Positions 46,481 to 58,610 are shown, counted from the stretch's first letter. The stretch is 64,000 nt of DNA from Pseudoneurospora amorphoporcata (GCA_033297205.1 MU859078.1:124001-188000); one strand, 5' to 3'. A program made the numbers and translations. The notes: generated from the sequence alone by a model not told the origin.

Positions 46481-49364
46481 ATGGCAAAGAGTCTCTCCGA
46501 CATGGTGGAGCTGATATCCTCGCCCTCGGCCGTGAAGAGCCCCGATTCGGATGTGTCACCTAGGACCCAGACCTCTTCGAAGCCCAAGGACTATTTCTCG
46601 CCGCAACCCAAGGCGCATTCCAGCGACTCCGAAAACACGACCCCTGCGGTCGATTACCGAGCAGCAACCACGTCTCCCACCAGCGGGACCAGCGCCTCGC
46701 GGCGCGTCAGCATTGTCTCTCCTCTTTCCCTGGCCGATAGCTTTCAGGATGAGTCTCGGCGGACGTCACAGAGCGGCGGAAGCAGCAGCGACCGCCCTCC
46801 TGTCGGATCTAGAAAATCCTCCACCGTCTCCATATCCTTTCAAGCTCCGCGCCATGCTTCACTTCCGCAGGGCAAGCCTCGAAAAACCGACAACAGACGG
46901 CTGCGAGCGTCATCACCTTCACCCGTGAGGTAAGTCCTCTTTCTGTGAAAGTTGTTTGCTTTCTGACCTTTCCCACGTCCAATCCCGCTACCAATGTATA
47001 CCCATCTGCACCACCCGCCCGCTCAAACCCGTTCGATGTGCGGCCCCAGTGGTGCCTTTTTCTAACGGGGATAGCCTGTGCCTGACTCGTTCTCCATCCC
47101 TGGCGTGATTTAAGCTTTTTTTTTTTTTCCTTTTTTTCTCCCCACGGTCCGTCGCCGGAAAAGCTTGCCCCATGGCCTCCCCCGACCGCGCAGACCCTGT
47201 CATGGCCATCTCCCCTTTCGACGATGGTCAAATCGGCGCTCCAGTTGGCGGTGCTTCGCAAAGAGTCATCTGTCGTGGCAGAACTGTATGATGTCACACG
47301 CGCAACAAAACGATCCCAACAGGCGGAGTCTCATGCAGTTGACATGTTGCGCCGCATTGGAGATCGTCGTCTTGTTTGCGTGGAAGGGCTGGGGGGGAAC
47401 AGACCTCGAATCATGACGATTGTGGTGCTATTGAAGAGCGCAATTGCGGGATTACATCAACAGCCCAGAACTGAGCAGGGCAGTGCACTGGCTGATGAGC
47501 CTCCATGGAGTCCGTTCTCTCGCGGGACTAGACCCGCATCACGCCAAAAAAGCTCTGGCTCAGGCCCGGCATCGTTCTGGCCTCATCCCTCCATCAGAAA
47601 ACCCCATTCGCCAGCGGTCCGCTTAGCTTCAGTTACACCCTGCCAGGTACCCCACCGGGCTCTGCTCAGGCGCCGGTCGCGGTTTTGCCGTTTCCAACAC
47701 CTCTACGGGTGCCAAGGGCGGCCAAGGGGGCTCCCTCCGTAACCGCCGCCTCTGGGCTTTTTGGGGGCGCTCTGGGCCGGGCGATGGGCGGTGTCTCGTG
47801 GGAATTTTGCGCTCATGCAGTGCTCTGGTGGGGGATGACGGGCAGTCGAGACCCTTCAAATCTGCACATCCACATGCGCGTCCCGTCATGATGCTCTGTT
47901 CCCTTTTCGACCATTTCGCACGCATTGCTCCCGGCCTCCTTTTTTAAGATCTTTGAACGAACCTCTTTGACAAGTTCGGGATTTGTCCCAGGGGCACAGG
48001 GCCAATCTGCTACATTACCCATCTGCAGTCCTTACCTCTTCTCAGCATCTTTTCATGCCATCACGCACAATTTGCTTCTAATTCCACTCGCAATACATCC
48101 CGTCCTCTTGCTCATTTCACCTTGCCACGTGCAGAGTCGCCGTCGATTTTGGTGTCAATGTCGTCGCTAACAAATCATTCCAATGCGGCTCCCAGGTTCC
48201 GACAACACGTTGGTTTTGACAATCTACCCGCCGGCGATTCGACCAAGAACAACACGTCCTCCTTCACACTCCATGTTAAACATCAGGGGTACCAGCCATC
48301 TCGAAGGTCTCGTACCTTTATGGTGGGTGTGGACGAGCACGCCTATTCCGATTATGCATTGGTCTGGCTGCTAAACAACATGGTCGACGATGGAGACCAG
48401 GTAGTATGTGTTCGCGTCATCGAGAATCCCATCCGTCCAGGGGAGAAGTCCTACCAGGAGGAAGCGAGGAAGTTGTTGCAAACCATTCAATCCAAGAACG
48501 AGCAGAATAGGGCTATCAGCATTATTCTCGAGTGGGCCGTTGGAAAACTGCATTCTACTTTCCAGAAGCTGGTACGTTTTCTTTCTGATCACTGGCCCGA
48601 TCCGTCTTTCCTTTACTGACAGACGAGCATAAATGTAGCTTCATCTCCACCAACCCTCGATGCTTGTTGTCGGCACAAAGGGCAGGTCCCTCGGCGGAAT
48701 CCAGGGCTTGATGAACACACGCAACTCGTTCTCGAAATACTGCCTCCAGTACAGCCCTGTTCCCGTGGTTGTTGTTCGACCAGACGACAAGCGACTCAAA
48801 AAGAAGGAAAAACGTATCCACGATCCGAACCGACAGAGCTACGCTGCCATGCTGGCACACAACGACGGAAAACACGAGGCCGACAGTGACACAAGCAGTC
48901 TTTACGAGATGGAAAAGAATATCTCTCCAGACGAGGAGGCACACCGAGTGGCTGCCGCGATTGGATTGCCAGCAGCGTTTGATCCGACCATCAAACCGTA
49001 CGAGCCTAAAAAGCCTCGCTACCGACGAACATCTCCGCCCTCCGCTCCTTCTCCCACAGCAGCCGGACCGAGCTCCGTTTCCCCGTCGCGGACGACGCAA
49101 GCGAACGAAAGTGGCGACGAAGATACGGGCGAGGAGGAAGATGATTATGAGATGGAGGCGGTTCCGGGCGACCAATTGCTAGCAGCAGATGGAAGGAAGA
49201 AATCGGCACTTGAAAGAGAGCAAAAGAAGCGACTCCACGCTATGGAAGTCGGAGAAGCCGCTGCCTTGCTCAAGTCAGGGCAGTCAGGGAAATCAAAGGA
49301 TTCAGACGACGAGGACGAGGAGGACGATACCCACGGGCGAACAGGCGACAAGGCCAGACAATGA
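46481..49364 (+). CDS. Universal stress protein (UspA) domain protein
   Basis: Three exons, 46481-46929, 48196-48571 and 48639-49364, give 516 aa. Exon 1 (MAKSLSDMVELISS...) is a Ser/Pro-rich disordered leader. The Usp domain spans exons 2-3: FMVGVDEHAYSDYALVWLLN, VCVRVIENP, then LVVGTKGRSLGGIQGLM and YCLQYSPVPVVVVRP, which contains the ATP-binding G-x2-G-x9-G-S/N-like loop of the family. The C-terminal part is acidic and charged (GDEDTGEEEDDYEME). The first intron would be 1266 nt (GTAAGT...CCCAG), far longer than others here; it joins V-R to FRQHVGFDN exactly in frame. The in-frame ATG at 48158 (MSSLTNHSNAAPRFRQHVGF) could start a short form from an internal promoter. The second intron is 67 nt (GTACGT...TAG). 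Confidence 0.85.
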
Positions 49365-50488
49365 GGTCTGGCTATTCGAGCTGCGAAGGAAGCTACAGAG
49401 CATAACTGAGATAATGAACAGGGGAGGCTCTTACCGGATGATACCCACCCAGTTTGCAGCGGTGCTGGGTTTTGACCACGGGATTTCTTTCGGCCATGCC
49501 ATACATTAAGCATAAATCAGCCAGCATCGTTATCAAAGGCCCTGAAGGTGCTCAGGTGGCCCCCTTCAGGGACGTTTACATCAACAGTGGGCTTGTGAAA
49601 CGGTCCTCTTTGCTATACCGGACTAGTTAGCAGGAGTCAGAGATGTGTTCCTAGACTGCATAGAGCCGGAGTATAAGGGAAACGGCAGCGTCACACTCTT
49701 GACCTGCTATTGTTTTGGACCTAGAACAGGGTGTCTTGGAATCGCAGGAGTTGTAATACCTAGGCATAGGCCACAGCGCTTTTGCCGAGTAATCATCAGC
49801 TTACCCAAACATAAATCTCCACCCAATATCTACCACTTTCTCCCTGGCTCCCCATAAGTCTCTTCACTCTGTGGCTGCCATGATCTGTTAACATGAAACG
49901 AGGAACGGGGAGTCCAATGTGATGGAAAATGACATCTGATCTTGATGTGGGGGCACACTGTTCGTGGAGACTCCACTGGATCACTGGAGAGACTCCAATT
50001 GCCGTTCACAACAACGGTGGGGGTGTGGGGAAAGATACAAGCCCTGGCAGGCGTGCAAAGAACCGCAAATAGGGGGTGCACCCGGCTGTCTCATTTTGGA
50101 GCCGGGGAAAACTGGGGTCGGGTGGTGCCTGGCTGCGCTTTTCAGGTAGCGCATGTACTGAGGTGGACCTTTCTGTTTCTGCAGGCAATTCGTCATCTGT
50201 ATGGATCCCGTTCTAAACGTCACAGCAACCTGAACCACCTCACCATGCACACTTCCGTACATCGACCTAAAGACACAAACACACGATGCCGACCGAGCCT
50301 GGCATCGACCTCTGGATCCGCTTTGCCACTACGGCTACTTTCTCATAAAGACGATCGAGATAACCATCTGACGACCGCAAGGGAGGAGGACGAGAAGGGC
50401 AGAGGAAGTTTGCGCTCGACATACGCCGACTACGTATTGAAGTTTACCATCCCAACATCACCATCCGTACACACCGACCGCAGTTCCA
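49365..50488. other. Intergenic region before the GPHR gene
   Basis: About 1.1 kb between tandem plus-strand genes: 3' flank of the universal stress gene and promoter/leader of the next. Open frames in it end before or overlap the next start and show no motif. Confidence 0.6.
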
Positions 50489-52333
50489 ATGTCCTGCGGC
50501 GTCGACTCCTGCGGGGCGCCCATCCCCGCCTCGCCCATCAGCATCTTATTCTCCCTTTCGCCATTCATCGCTACCTTTGCCATTGTTAGCTCGGTAGTCG
50601 CCGGCAAGGTCTTCCCGAGGCTCTCCCGCGTACAAGACGACCGCGACGATGGCGAAGGCCACTACCTGCCTCCCTCGGCGCCTCCGAGTCTCCAACAAGC
50701 GCACGCCGAGCGCGGGGCCCGATCGATGCGCCGGCGAGTAGCCGCCATGACGTTCTCCGCTACGATAGGCCTGGCTTCCGTGCTCGGAGAGCTCATCCTG
50801 GCCGAAATCTCGGACCTCGTCAGTCCCGAAGCCCGCGCCATAGCATTGCGCTTTACGGTACCGACGCTCCTCTTCATGCTCGTGGTCCTCATACCCTTCC
50901 TCGAGCTGCAGTCCATCGTATCCAGCCTGGCCACCTTCCAGCGCACAGCCAAGGGACGCGTACCACGCATCGCCTGGATGCTGCAACTCCTCGGCTTCGG
51001 CGGCTGGCTCTTCGTTTTCTGGTCTCTAGGCAAAGCGGTGCCCCGTCCCGACGGGACCGAGTACCTGTGGGGGATAGCCAGCAGCGACGGGGCCGGGTTC
51101 GACAGCACCGCGCTGACTATCGGCCGGGCCGAGGCCAAAGCCGAATCCGTGGGCGACGTTCTCGTGGGCGGCAGGCTCTCGCGCGCGTGCCTTGAGCGCA
51201 TAGGTGTCATCGGCATTCTGCTCATGGCTTTGCTCTCCGGCTTCGCCAGCGTCTCGAGCCCCTGGCACACTTTCGCCGATAACCGGGCCTTTCGCAAGCG
51301 GCCCATTACCGATACGGATATTGCGCGCAAGCAAGCTGGGCTGGACGCAACGAGCGAGATGTTAGCCACCAAGCGACATCGTCTGCGCTCTCTCCAGGAC
51401 AAGGTCGCCAGACGAGCAGAAGCTTCAGCTTCCAGCCATCACCACACTGGAAGTAACGGCAGCAGTCTAGTCGGCAAAATGCTCGGCTCCCTCAAGGGCA
51501 TAGCCACCGGCTCCTCAGCAGAAGCAGCCGAGATCAAGTCCCTGCAAATGGAAATCTCGGGCCTCGAAACAATGGAATCTAACCTCTCCTCATCGCTCTC
51601 CATCCTACGCACTCGGCAAGCCGCCCACGCCCGCGACGGTACACCCCTCGGCCGTCTCCTGTCTTTACCTTCCTACATCTTCAGCCTCTACTGCATCTAC
51701 CGCGTTCTCGCCACGACGCTAACCACGCTCCGAAGAAATAACTACTCCCTTTTTTCCCTCCTCTTCTTCTCCTCATCCACCCTCTCAGAATCTACAGGGA
51801 GTAGTAGTACATTCTCCTCCACAGACCCTATAAACCGCTTCCTCTCCCTCCTGGCAAAACACTGGGACCCGAAACTAGATCAAGTAGCCTGGGCGCGCCA
51901 AATCTCCTTTTTCCTGTCCGGCGTGATCCTCCTTGGATCAGCCAATTCTGTTATCGTAACCTTCCGCATCTTCGCCAAGTGGATGCCCGGTCTGCTGTAC
52001 CAAGCGCAGGCGAACCTAGCATTGCTCACAGCCCAGATTGCGGCTACGTACGTGATCAGCTCGGCGTTGCTACTCCGAAGTAATTTGCCTAGGGAGGTGG
52101 GGAGGTCAGTCGGGGATGCGCTGGAGAGCGCGTTGGAGCCGGGGTTTGTGGATCGGTGGTTTGATGGGTGGTTTTTGGTAGCGAGCGGACTGACGGCGTT
52201 GGGGATTTGGGTGGGGAGGAATATGGGTGCGGGCACGTACAATTCTCCCGGAGGATCAGGGGGTTGGTCCGGGTTGGATGAGTGGGAGGAGTTTGGCGGG
52301 GAGGAGATGGGTGTTGGGGCTAAGAGGTCGTGA
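50489..52333 (+). CDS. GPHR/GPR89 family Golgi pH regulator-like membrane protein
   Basis: A single exon of 614 aa from ATG 50489 (MSCGVDSCGAPIPASP). GPHR proteins are multi-pass membrane proteins, reported as Golgi anion channels in animals and as GTG proteins in plants. The conserved GPHR_N motif RIGVIGILLMALLSGFASVS is at about residues 235-255, followed by SPWHTF. Hydrophobic helices are visible at about 15-40, 88-108, 125-150 and 165-180, then at about 390-420 and three in the C-terminal ABA_GPCR part (FFLSGVILLGSANSVIV; LALLTAQIAATYVISSALLL; WFLVASGLTALGIWV). Between lies a long charged coiled segment (about 275-370) with ATSEMLATKRHRLRSLQDK. It is intronless and stands alone between intergenic regions. 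Family secure, physiological role in fungi inferred. Confidence 0.92.
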   Translation: MSCGVDSCGAPIPASPISILFSLSPFIATFAIVSSVVAGKVFPRLSRVQDDRDDGEGHYLPPSAPPSLQQAHAERGARSMRRRVAAMTFSATIGLASVLGELILAEISDLVSPEARAIALRFTVPTLLFMLVVLIPFLELQSIVSSLATFQRTAKGRVPRIAWMLQLLGFGGWLFVFWSLGKAVPRPDGTEYLWGIASSDGAGFDSTALTIGRAEAKAESVGDVLVGGRLSRACLERIGVIGILLMALLSGFASVSSPWHTFADNRAFRKRPITDTDIARKQAGLDATSEMLATKRHRLRSLQDKVARRAEASASSHHHTGSNGSSLVGKMLGSLKGIATGSSAEAAEIKSLQMEISGLETMESNLSSSLSILRTRQAAHARDGTPLGRLLSLPSYIFSLYCIYRVLATTLTTLRRNNYSLFSLLFFSSSTLSESTGSSSTFSSTDPINRFLSLLAKHWDPKLDQVAWARQISFFLSGVILLGSANSVIVTFRIFAKWMPGLLYQAQANLALLTAQIAATYVISSALLLRSNLPREVGRSVGDALESALEPGFVDRWFDGWFLVASGLTALGIWVGRNMGAGTYNSPGGSGGWSGLDEWEEFGGEEMGVGAKRS

Positions 52334-52935
52334 TTCGTGATGATAATGTGATGAAGTGTAATGGGTATGTTATCTACTGTTATAGATGGGTGGATGGTTG
52401 GTGTAAAAGGTAATCTGGCTGGGTCATTGCGTGGCGTTGGAGGAGTGAGTAACTTTGATTATTATGTTTATTTGGTTAGTTGTTGAGGGAGTGTTGTTAT
52501 TATACATTCTCTTCCATTTAGTGTACACTACCCGATATCCCTCGACATGTCTACCATCAAGTCATGGTTCATGAGACACACTGTCAACTTGTGAATACCT
52601 CAAGTCATTACCATGTCGCTCGCATGTGTAAAGAAATACTACATGGACCCTACTGGGAAATCTCCACTGCATGTCAAAGGCGGCAGGTGCTACTATTCGA
52701 GGCCTCCTTCCAACGGAAACATGCTTCATCCTTCAGAATATATTGCTAAGAAATGCCCTTCTTGCTCTCTCGATTTTTCACTTGGTACAATCCACTCACA
52801 TCCCATAATCTCAGAGCGTACACAGCGTGGTCAACATTACACATTATCATCAGCTTAGATAACATCTAATGCTTCTCGCTCCCAACTGGAATATGAACTG
52901 ATACCCATTCCCGCAACACTAGCCCGTATTTAGAA
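52334..52935. other. Convergent intergenic region
   Basis: About 600 AT-rich bases separate two converging stop codons and should hold both 3' UTRs. Nothing else is visible. Confidence 0.65.
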
Positions 52936-53730
52936 CTATAAATACAAAGCTCCCAGGAAAAGAATGCCGACGGCAGTCCCAAATGCCGATATGGAGAGCT
53001 TTTGCTGACCACTTGGAACACCAGCAGGAAGGTCAAAAGGGCTCCCGCCACCACCCCTTATAGGACGATTTCCGACAATGGTAGGGACCGAGCTGGTAAT
53101 TGTGTCGCTTATGGTGTCACTTGTCTGAAGGGTCAATTCTAGGGTTGTTGAAAGTGGCACAGGCGTTGTTGAAGAGGGCTCTGACCCTGGAGTGACGGTC
53201 GGTTTAGGGGCAATGGGCGGTTTCCCGCCCCCAGAGGGCATGGGGCTTTCAGACATTGTCGACTCGGTAGGCTTCTCGGTTGTCGAAGATCTCACGGTAA
53301 GTGTTGGCCAAGCCTTAGCTGTGGTTGTCCTCTCCGGCTGAACCGAGAACAGTGTCAATGTTGTGCCCTCGGATATGAAAGATGTGGGTATGGTCTGAGG
53401 CTCGTCCGGGCACAAGAAGTCGAGCAATTGGTTTCCCATTGCCATTGCGAGGAGCGAGTTTGCTGGGGCGGTGTCGTCGGGGCAAGAAAGCTGGAGGAAA
53501 TCCTCAATACGGAGGACGCCCTGCGCACAGCTCCTTGAGCACTTGAAGCCACTAAAGTCATCCTTGGTACAGCCTTGAATTGGAATTCTGTAAGTGAGGA
53601 GGCAGTTGCGAGAGATTGACAGAGAGATGATGGGTTGGATGTCGTCGAGTGTTATAGTGGCAGAGGCCGTTAAGGCCATGATAAACAGTGCAAGCCACTG
53701 CAGAAGCTTAGCAGCTCGTGAGTTCGCCAT
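52936..53730 (-). CDS. Secreted GPI-anchored protein with 6-Cys N-terminal domain
   Basis: A single exon of 264 aa from ATG 53730 (MANSRAAKLLQW). Residues 1 to about 24 form a signal peptide (LALFIMALTASA). The N-terminal domain has six cysteines in a pattern I associate with a fungal surface-protein family: C-LLTYRIPI-QGC-TKDDF, then CSRSC, SC and LC. A Ser/Thr/Pro-rich stalk follows (about 130-230), likely O-glycosylated. The C-terminus has a short polar linker and a hydrophobic tail (AFGTAVGILFLGALYL), the usual GPI-attachment signal. The protein should be fixed to the plasma membrane or cell wall; its function is unknown. The open frame extends 33 codons upstream without a better start. 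Confidence 0.85.
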   Translation of the reverse strand: MANSRAAKLLQWLALFIMALTASATITLDDIQPIISLSISRNCLLTYRIPIQGCTKDDFSGFKCSRSCAQGVLRIEDFLQLSCPDDTAPANSLLAMAMGNQLLDFLCPDEPQTIPTSFISEGTTLTLFSVQPERTTTAKAWPTLTVRSSTTEKPTESTMSESPMPSGGGKPPIAPKPTVTPGSEPSSTTPVPLSTTLELTLQTSDTISDTITSSVPTIVGNRPIRGGGGSPFDLPAGVPSGQQKLSISAFGTAVGILFLGALYL

Positions 53731-55299
53731 TGGTGACCGTGTTTTGTGGTGATAGTTTCGAGTCGGTCGTTGTGTGACTGGCTGTATGGGTGAACCGATA
53801 GAGGGTAACGGTAAATGGGTCGGGCTCAAGCTTCGCGTCCAGGCAATTGTAGCGCGACGAAAGACTCGGGTGTGGCAGCGTCTGAGGGCTTGGTGAGCTG
53901 GAAGTACGAATGGGGTGGGAGTGATGCGATGGGTTCCTGGCTACATATTGCCAATGGGTTAGCACTCTCGAGTAATTGTCCCCGTCTCCGACCATACCTA
54001 GCGACACGAGGGAACCTGCAGAAGGATCATTCAGCTGTCTGGACGTCCTTCCTTTTCGTTCCAGATTTTCCCCGGTCAGTGTCGTGAGGAAAGAGAGTCC
54101 TCACCGACTGGTGTATCGCCGCAATATCAGATACTTGAGCCACTGAAGAAAAACCGGTGATCTTTCGCCGTGAAGTGTGCTCGTCAAAACTCCGAACGTG
54201 AACGAGCCTACCGACTCAGCCTGGTGTGATTGTGGGGCCAATGGGGCGAGGTCATACGCGGGATAGAGAAGGGCCGGGACAGGAGAAGATGAGGAAGGCG
54301 ATTGTGTCGAGCAAACCCGACGAAGATTCACGAAAGGTCTGGGCAATTCGTATGACGGCATGCGTTTCAAGGGGACCACAGAATACGTAAGAAGTTGGGA
54401 AGTAACCGGGGTGGGGAAGGAGGACAACGGAAGAAAAGAAAGCGCAAACGGAAGGTGCAAAGAGATGAGACGGAAGGAGATTCGGTCTCGACTCGAATTC
54501 GTGCCACCACTTCCACCTGATAGCACTGCAATGGAATAGTCAACTAAGAAAGAAACAACAAGAGCATTGGGAACTCCAACATGCTCCCCTGTGGGCTCAC
54601 AAGGGCTTCTCGAACTATGAGCATTACCATTAGCCATTTGGAATCTTCAGCTACCTAGGAGGGGGTACATCACTGGGACTAGTAGATACAAAGCACCAAG
54701 GTTTGGTCATGCAGACTGTGGACTTCATGAAGAATCCCGCTTCATGATCCACCGCCAGAGTTTACTTTTCAACTCCATCACGCATGACAAGCGCTTCATC
54801 CCATCCAACAACATCTCAAACAATCGCCAAAAGAAGTAGGAGGAGGAGGAAGAGAAAAGGTGTACAAAACAAAGGAAATCCGTGTCAGTTGTGATTTTGA
54901 TGGTGATAATGATACTGAGAAATGTATATAAGCAAGCGCAGATCCTCTGAATTCCCGCCGAGGGTGACACTCTTTTCCGTCTGTGGGCTACTTGTTGCAA
55001 AAGATCGCCCGTTTCTAGTAAACGAACACAGGTGATATCCATCTAACGTACCCATCAGCTCATCCGGGACGCTGTCTCAGACGTCAAGCGGAACAAGTTT
55101 AAGCAAAATTGAAAACCCACCGTTTATAGGTGGAAAGAAAACAGTCAACATGACAAAGAAAAAAAGGGCAAAAGGGAAGCAAAAGAATCGAGCATACAGA
55201 GTCATAAATGCATGAGTCCCTGTCCAGTCATGCTCAAAGGTAGGCAGGACCGCCTTCGCCGGGTCTTCAATGAACAAGAACACGAATAAGTTGAGACGT
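53731..55299. other. Intergenic region upstream of the GPI gene
   Basis: About 1.6 kb between tandem minus-strand genes. It holds the GPI-protein promoter and the 3' flank of the Tea4/Bud14 gene. A minus-strand frame of 178 codons (54637-54101) has no recognisable product and weak codon character. Confidence 0.55.
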
Positions 55300-58200
55300 T
55301 CAAACAACACCCCTCAACCTCTGCTTGCGAGACAACCAGTCACCAAGCATGTTGTCAAGTTGCTATTAAAATGTCACATTAGAAACGGCACACTCTTGAA
55401 CAGGGTCAGGTAAACAAGTAAACATACCGTCGTAATTTCCGCCAACTTGGCATTCTGCTCTTTGAACAAGGAGCCGGCAATTGGGTGATCTGGCCCAACA
55501 GGTTCAACATCCGACTTGTCATAGACCACAACAAGCATATCCCGAATCTCAGACCCCGAGTCAAAGAAAGCACGAAGACTGGCATCATTCCAGGTGGGCG
55601 TACTAGCCGAAACTGGCGAAGGAGGAGCAATGTCCTTATCATCCGCTCCATCATCTTCATGCTCAACCAATTCCGGCGACGGCGTAAGTCTCGGTGAAGA
55701 TCGATCCTCTTGGCTGGATGAGTCAGCCATCAGAGGAGGTGTTGGCGAAGTCCGGTGATCGGCTTGAATAGGTGAAACATGTACAGGAGACTCGGACAAG
55801 CGCTCAGCGTGCTGCTGATGTAACGGATCCACACTAGAAACCGCAGGCTGGGCGGTAGCGAACGGGTTGCGAGAAGTTGTCGCAGACCGCTCTTGCTGCC
55901 TCTGGGGTTCTTGAGCCGTTTCTGATGGCTGTTGTGCAGAACTCGCGTTGTCTTCTTCATCAGAATCGAAATCCATCTCTGAGCGTGGTTGAGCCTGGGT
56001 AAGCTGCTGAGCCCCGGCATCCCGAGATTGACCCACGCTCTCCTGCTTCTTGGAAGTTTCTGGCGGCTGTTCCGTTTTCCCTCTTTGCTCTTGCGGGGTC
56101 CCTTCTGTCGTATCGGTTGGTTCCGGTTCTACCAGGCGCATTGTTGAAGGAGGAGTGTTTGAGACATTGTTGATCCTTCCAGCAGACATGTAGTTTGACG
56201 TATCCACGCTGGTATCCTTGAGTATTCCAGCAATGGGCTTCGCGTTGGTGGGTTGTGACTTTTGCAACTTGCTTGGATTCCGTTGCGGGGCTGGTGCTCT
56301 CTCCGGCGATGAAAGGATATTCTGCTCGTCCTCCTCATGTTCCCTTACGTGGCCGTCGGCATCCTGAGACAATTTTCCGTGGTTCTCATCATCTTCCTGT
56401 CCCTTCCTCTTGTCTTTTCGGGAGAAGAAGCTTCGGATCGCACTAGGCTTCTTTGAGTTCTCCTTCTCCTTCCTCTTCTTGTCATCTTTGCTGGTCGGGC
56501 TGTCTTTCTCGAGTTTATCCAAGCTTGGACGCCGCTTCAGCTGGGCTGAATCACTAGAGGTCCTCGTACCGCTATCATCGCGGAGAAGGTTAGGAGTAAG
56601 GGTGATCTTCTTGGTTTCAACATCGTCCTTGAAGAAGGAATCCCGAACATTCCCGTCGCTGGACTTCTTAGGCCCCTCGCTTGGTTTTGACTCGAAAATT
56701 TCTTCGCTATTTCGAATTCCAGGTCGACCCGCGCTGTCTTCACCCGTTTTGCTGTCCTTCGTTTGTAGTGGCCTGGGCTTTAGAGGCTCGACCTTTGCTG
56801 TCTCATCCTCGGGGTCCGTGTCGGGTTCTATTTGCTGAACATTCGACTGCTGCGTTTTCTGTGTCTGTTGCTGCTGACCGAAATATTCTGCTTCCAGATC
56901 TTCTTCTTCCGTAGAATAATCAATATCAGAGTAATCAACGTATGTAGGAGCAGCGAACTGCACGGTCTTTCGTTTCGTTCGTTTCATCGCAGACATTATG
57001 GGGTTTCGAGGCTTGTCAGCTTGATCCCCAAGCATAGTCGCGGATAGCTAGGCAATGTCAGCACATAGATTTGGTTTGCGAAGACAGTAGAGGGTTGGTC
57101 GTACGTCTATGTTTCGGTGTTTGTTCAAACGTGCCAGTCTCTCTGTTGGTGTCTCGATATGTTCTGCGGGAAGGTAGCCTGCAAAACAGATCAGATTAGT
57201 CTACAGCAAACCGAAGCGTTGGCCACCCAGGGAAGACATACCGATGCTGCTGTCTTTCACGACGCGCACAAGCCACCAGTAGCTGTTGCTATCGTCAAGC
57301 AAAACCATGGTGTCGCCTTTTGTCGCGTTGGCCTGTCCTTCAACAGTAGCGACGAAGGTATGGAGGGCGTAAACAAACTCGAAATCGATGTCCTCTGTAT
57401 CTTGTAAGCACTCTCCACCCCAGCCCGATTCGAGGAAGTCTTCATCGTAAATGTGTGAAAAGTCGCCATCATCATCATCTGTGTCGGATTCGTATGGTAC
57501 CGTCAACCCCGGACTGTCGCCTTCGGACCCTGAACCTTGCACTGATTTTCGAGTGTCTGCCGTTCCTGAGGTGTTCCCCTTTGACACAAATGCGCTTGAT
57601 TTGTGGCCATTCGGCCCAGACGAGTATTCCGAAAGCAACCAGCGGGAGTTCTATTCCTCTTCTTGTGGCTCGGTCGTTGTCTCTTTGCGGCTTAGATCCA
57701 TCTCCTTCTCCAAAAAGGCGTGCGCTTCGGCTCCTGGTGTCGGACCACCTGTTAGGTTGAAGTTCCCATACTTACCCTCATGATGATGATGGCGACGAAG
57801 GGTGCTGGGGGCGCTCTCGCCTATGGCTTGGGTCGCATGACCAGTAGGTAAGTAGTCAGGACGGTCGAGGTACGGAGAGGAAGACCTCACGTCGCTGACT
57901 GGAGACGAAGCCAACGAACTTTCGGGTGAGCCTCGTGGGAGGGTAAGGCCGTCGCAACCGTGTGACAGCAAGGGCGGAAGAGTAAAGGAGGACCCACCGT
58001 CTTCTATCGAAGGCGAGCTGGAGATCTTGTCCATTCCATCATCGTCGTCATCGATCTCGTTATCGCCGTCGACGTCCCCATCATCAAAGTCGGAATGCCC
58101 GCCATTCTGCGCGATGGCCAAGGAATCCTGATGCGAGCGCGAAGCCATAATGTTTCCACCGCCGTTATAGAGTTGGGTTTGTAGGTTACCGTGAGCCGGG

Positions 58201-58610
58201 CCAATGCCTGTTTCGTGATCGTGAGAGTAGTGATGGAGCCCACCAGCCTCGCCTTCGGACAAAGAGACTCGGGGGCTATGAATCGATTCCTCTGCCGCCT
58301 CTGCCGCAACTTCACGAAGGGTCTCAGCCTGGTGCGGGGCCAGGGGTCCGTTATATGTCGAGCTATGGTGACCTTGGGTAGAGTGCGCGCCGCGGCCTTG
58401 GAGGTCGATCGTGTCTGGATGGAATAGGAGAGTTAGAGTTCAAGAAGATGGCTAAGGTATGTATGCAACCAAGAGTGTAGATCTGAGAAGAAACGCGAGG
58501 CCCTTGCAGCCACGAGAAGCCAGGGCCTGGCCAGTTTGCGACTAGGGTTGTGTGTGAGCGAGATGAAGAGAACGGGGCATACCGGCACGAATAATCTCGG
58601 GTCTTGTCAT
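55300..58610 (-). CDS. SH3-domain cell-polarity protein, Tea4/TeaC/Bud14 family
   Basis: Six exons on the minus strand: 58610-58583, 58414-57776, 57565-57242, 57178-57105, 57047-55428 and 55362-55300, for 915 aa. Tea4/Bud14 proteins mark growth sites, link microtubule tips to formins and recruit PP1. Exon 1 is only 28 nt (MTRPEIIRA). Acidic and Ser-rich sequence (DDDDDGMDKISSSPSIEDGG) precedes the SH3 domain (about 283-345: FVYALHTFVATVEGQANATKG, SYWWLVRVV, GYLPAEHIETPTERL). A PP1-docking KTVQF motif follows at about 382-386. The rest is disordered, ending QLDNMLGDWLSRKQ. Introns 1 and 3-5 have clear consensus sites. Intron 2 is uncertain: donor GTAAGT at 57775 is strong, but the frame runs to a TAG at 57653-57651; the acceptor CTCAG before 57565 is the nearest I found that keeps phase. 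Confidence 0.85.
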
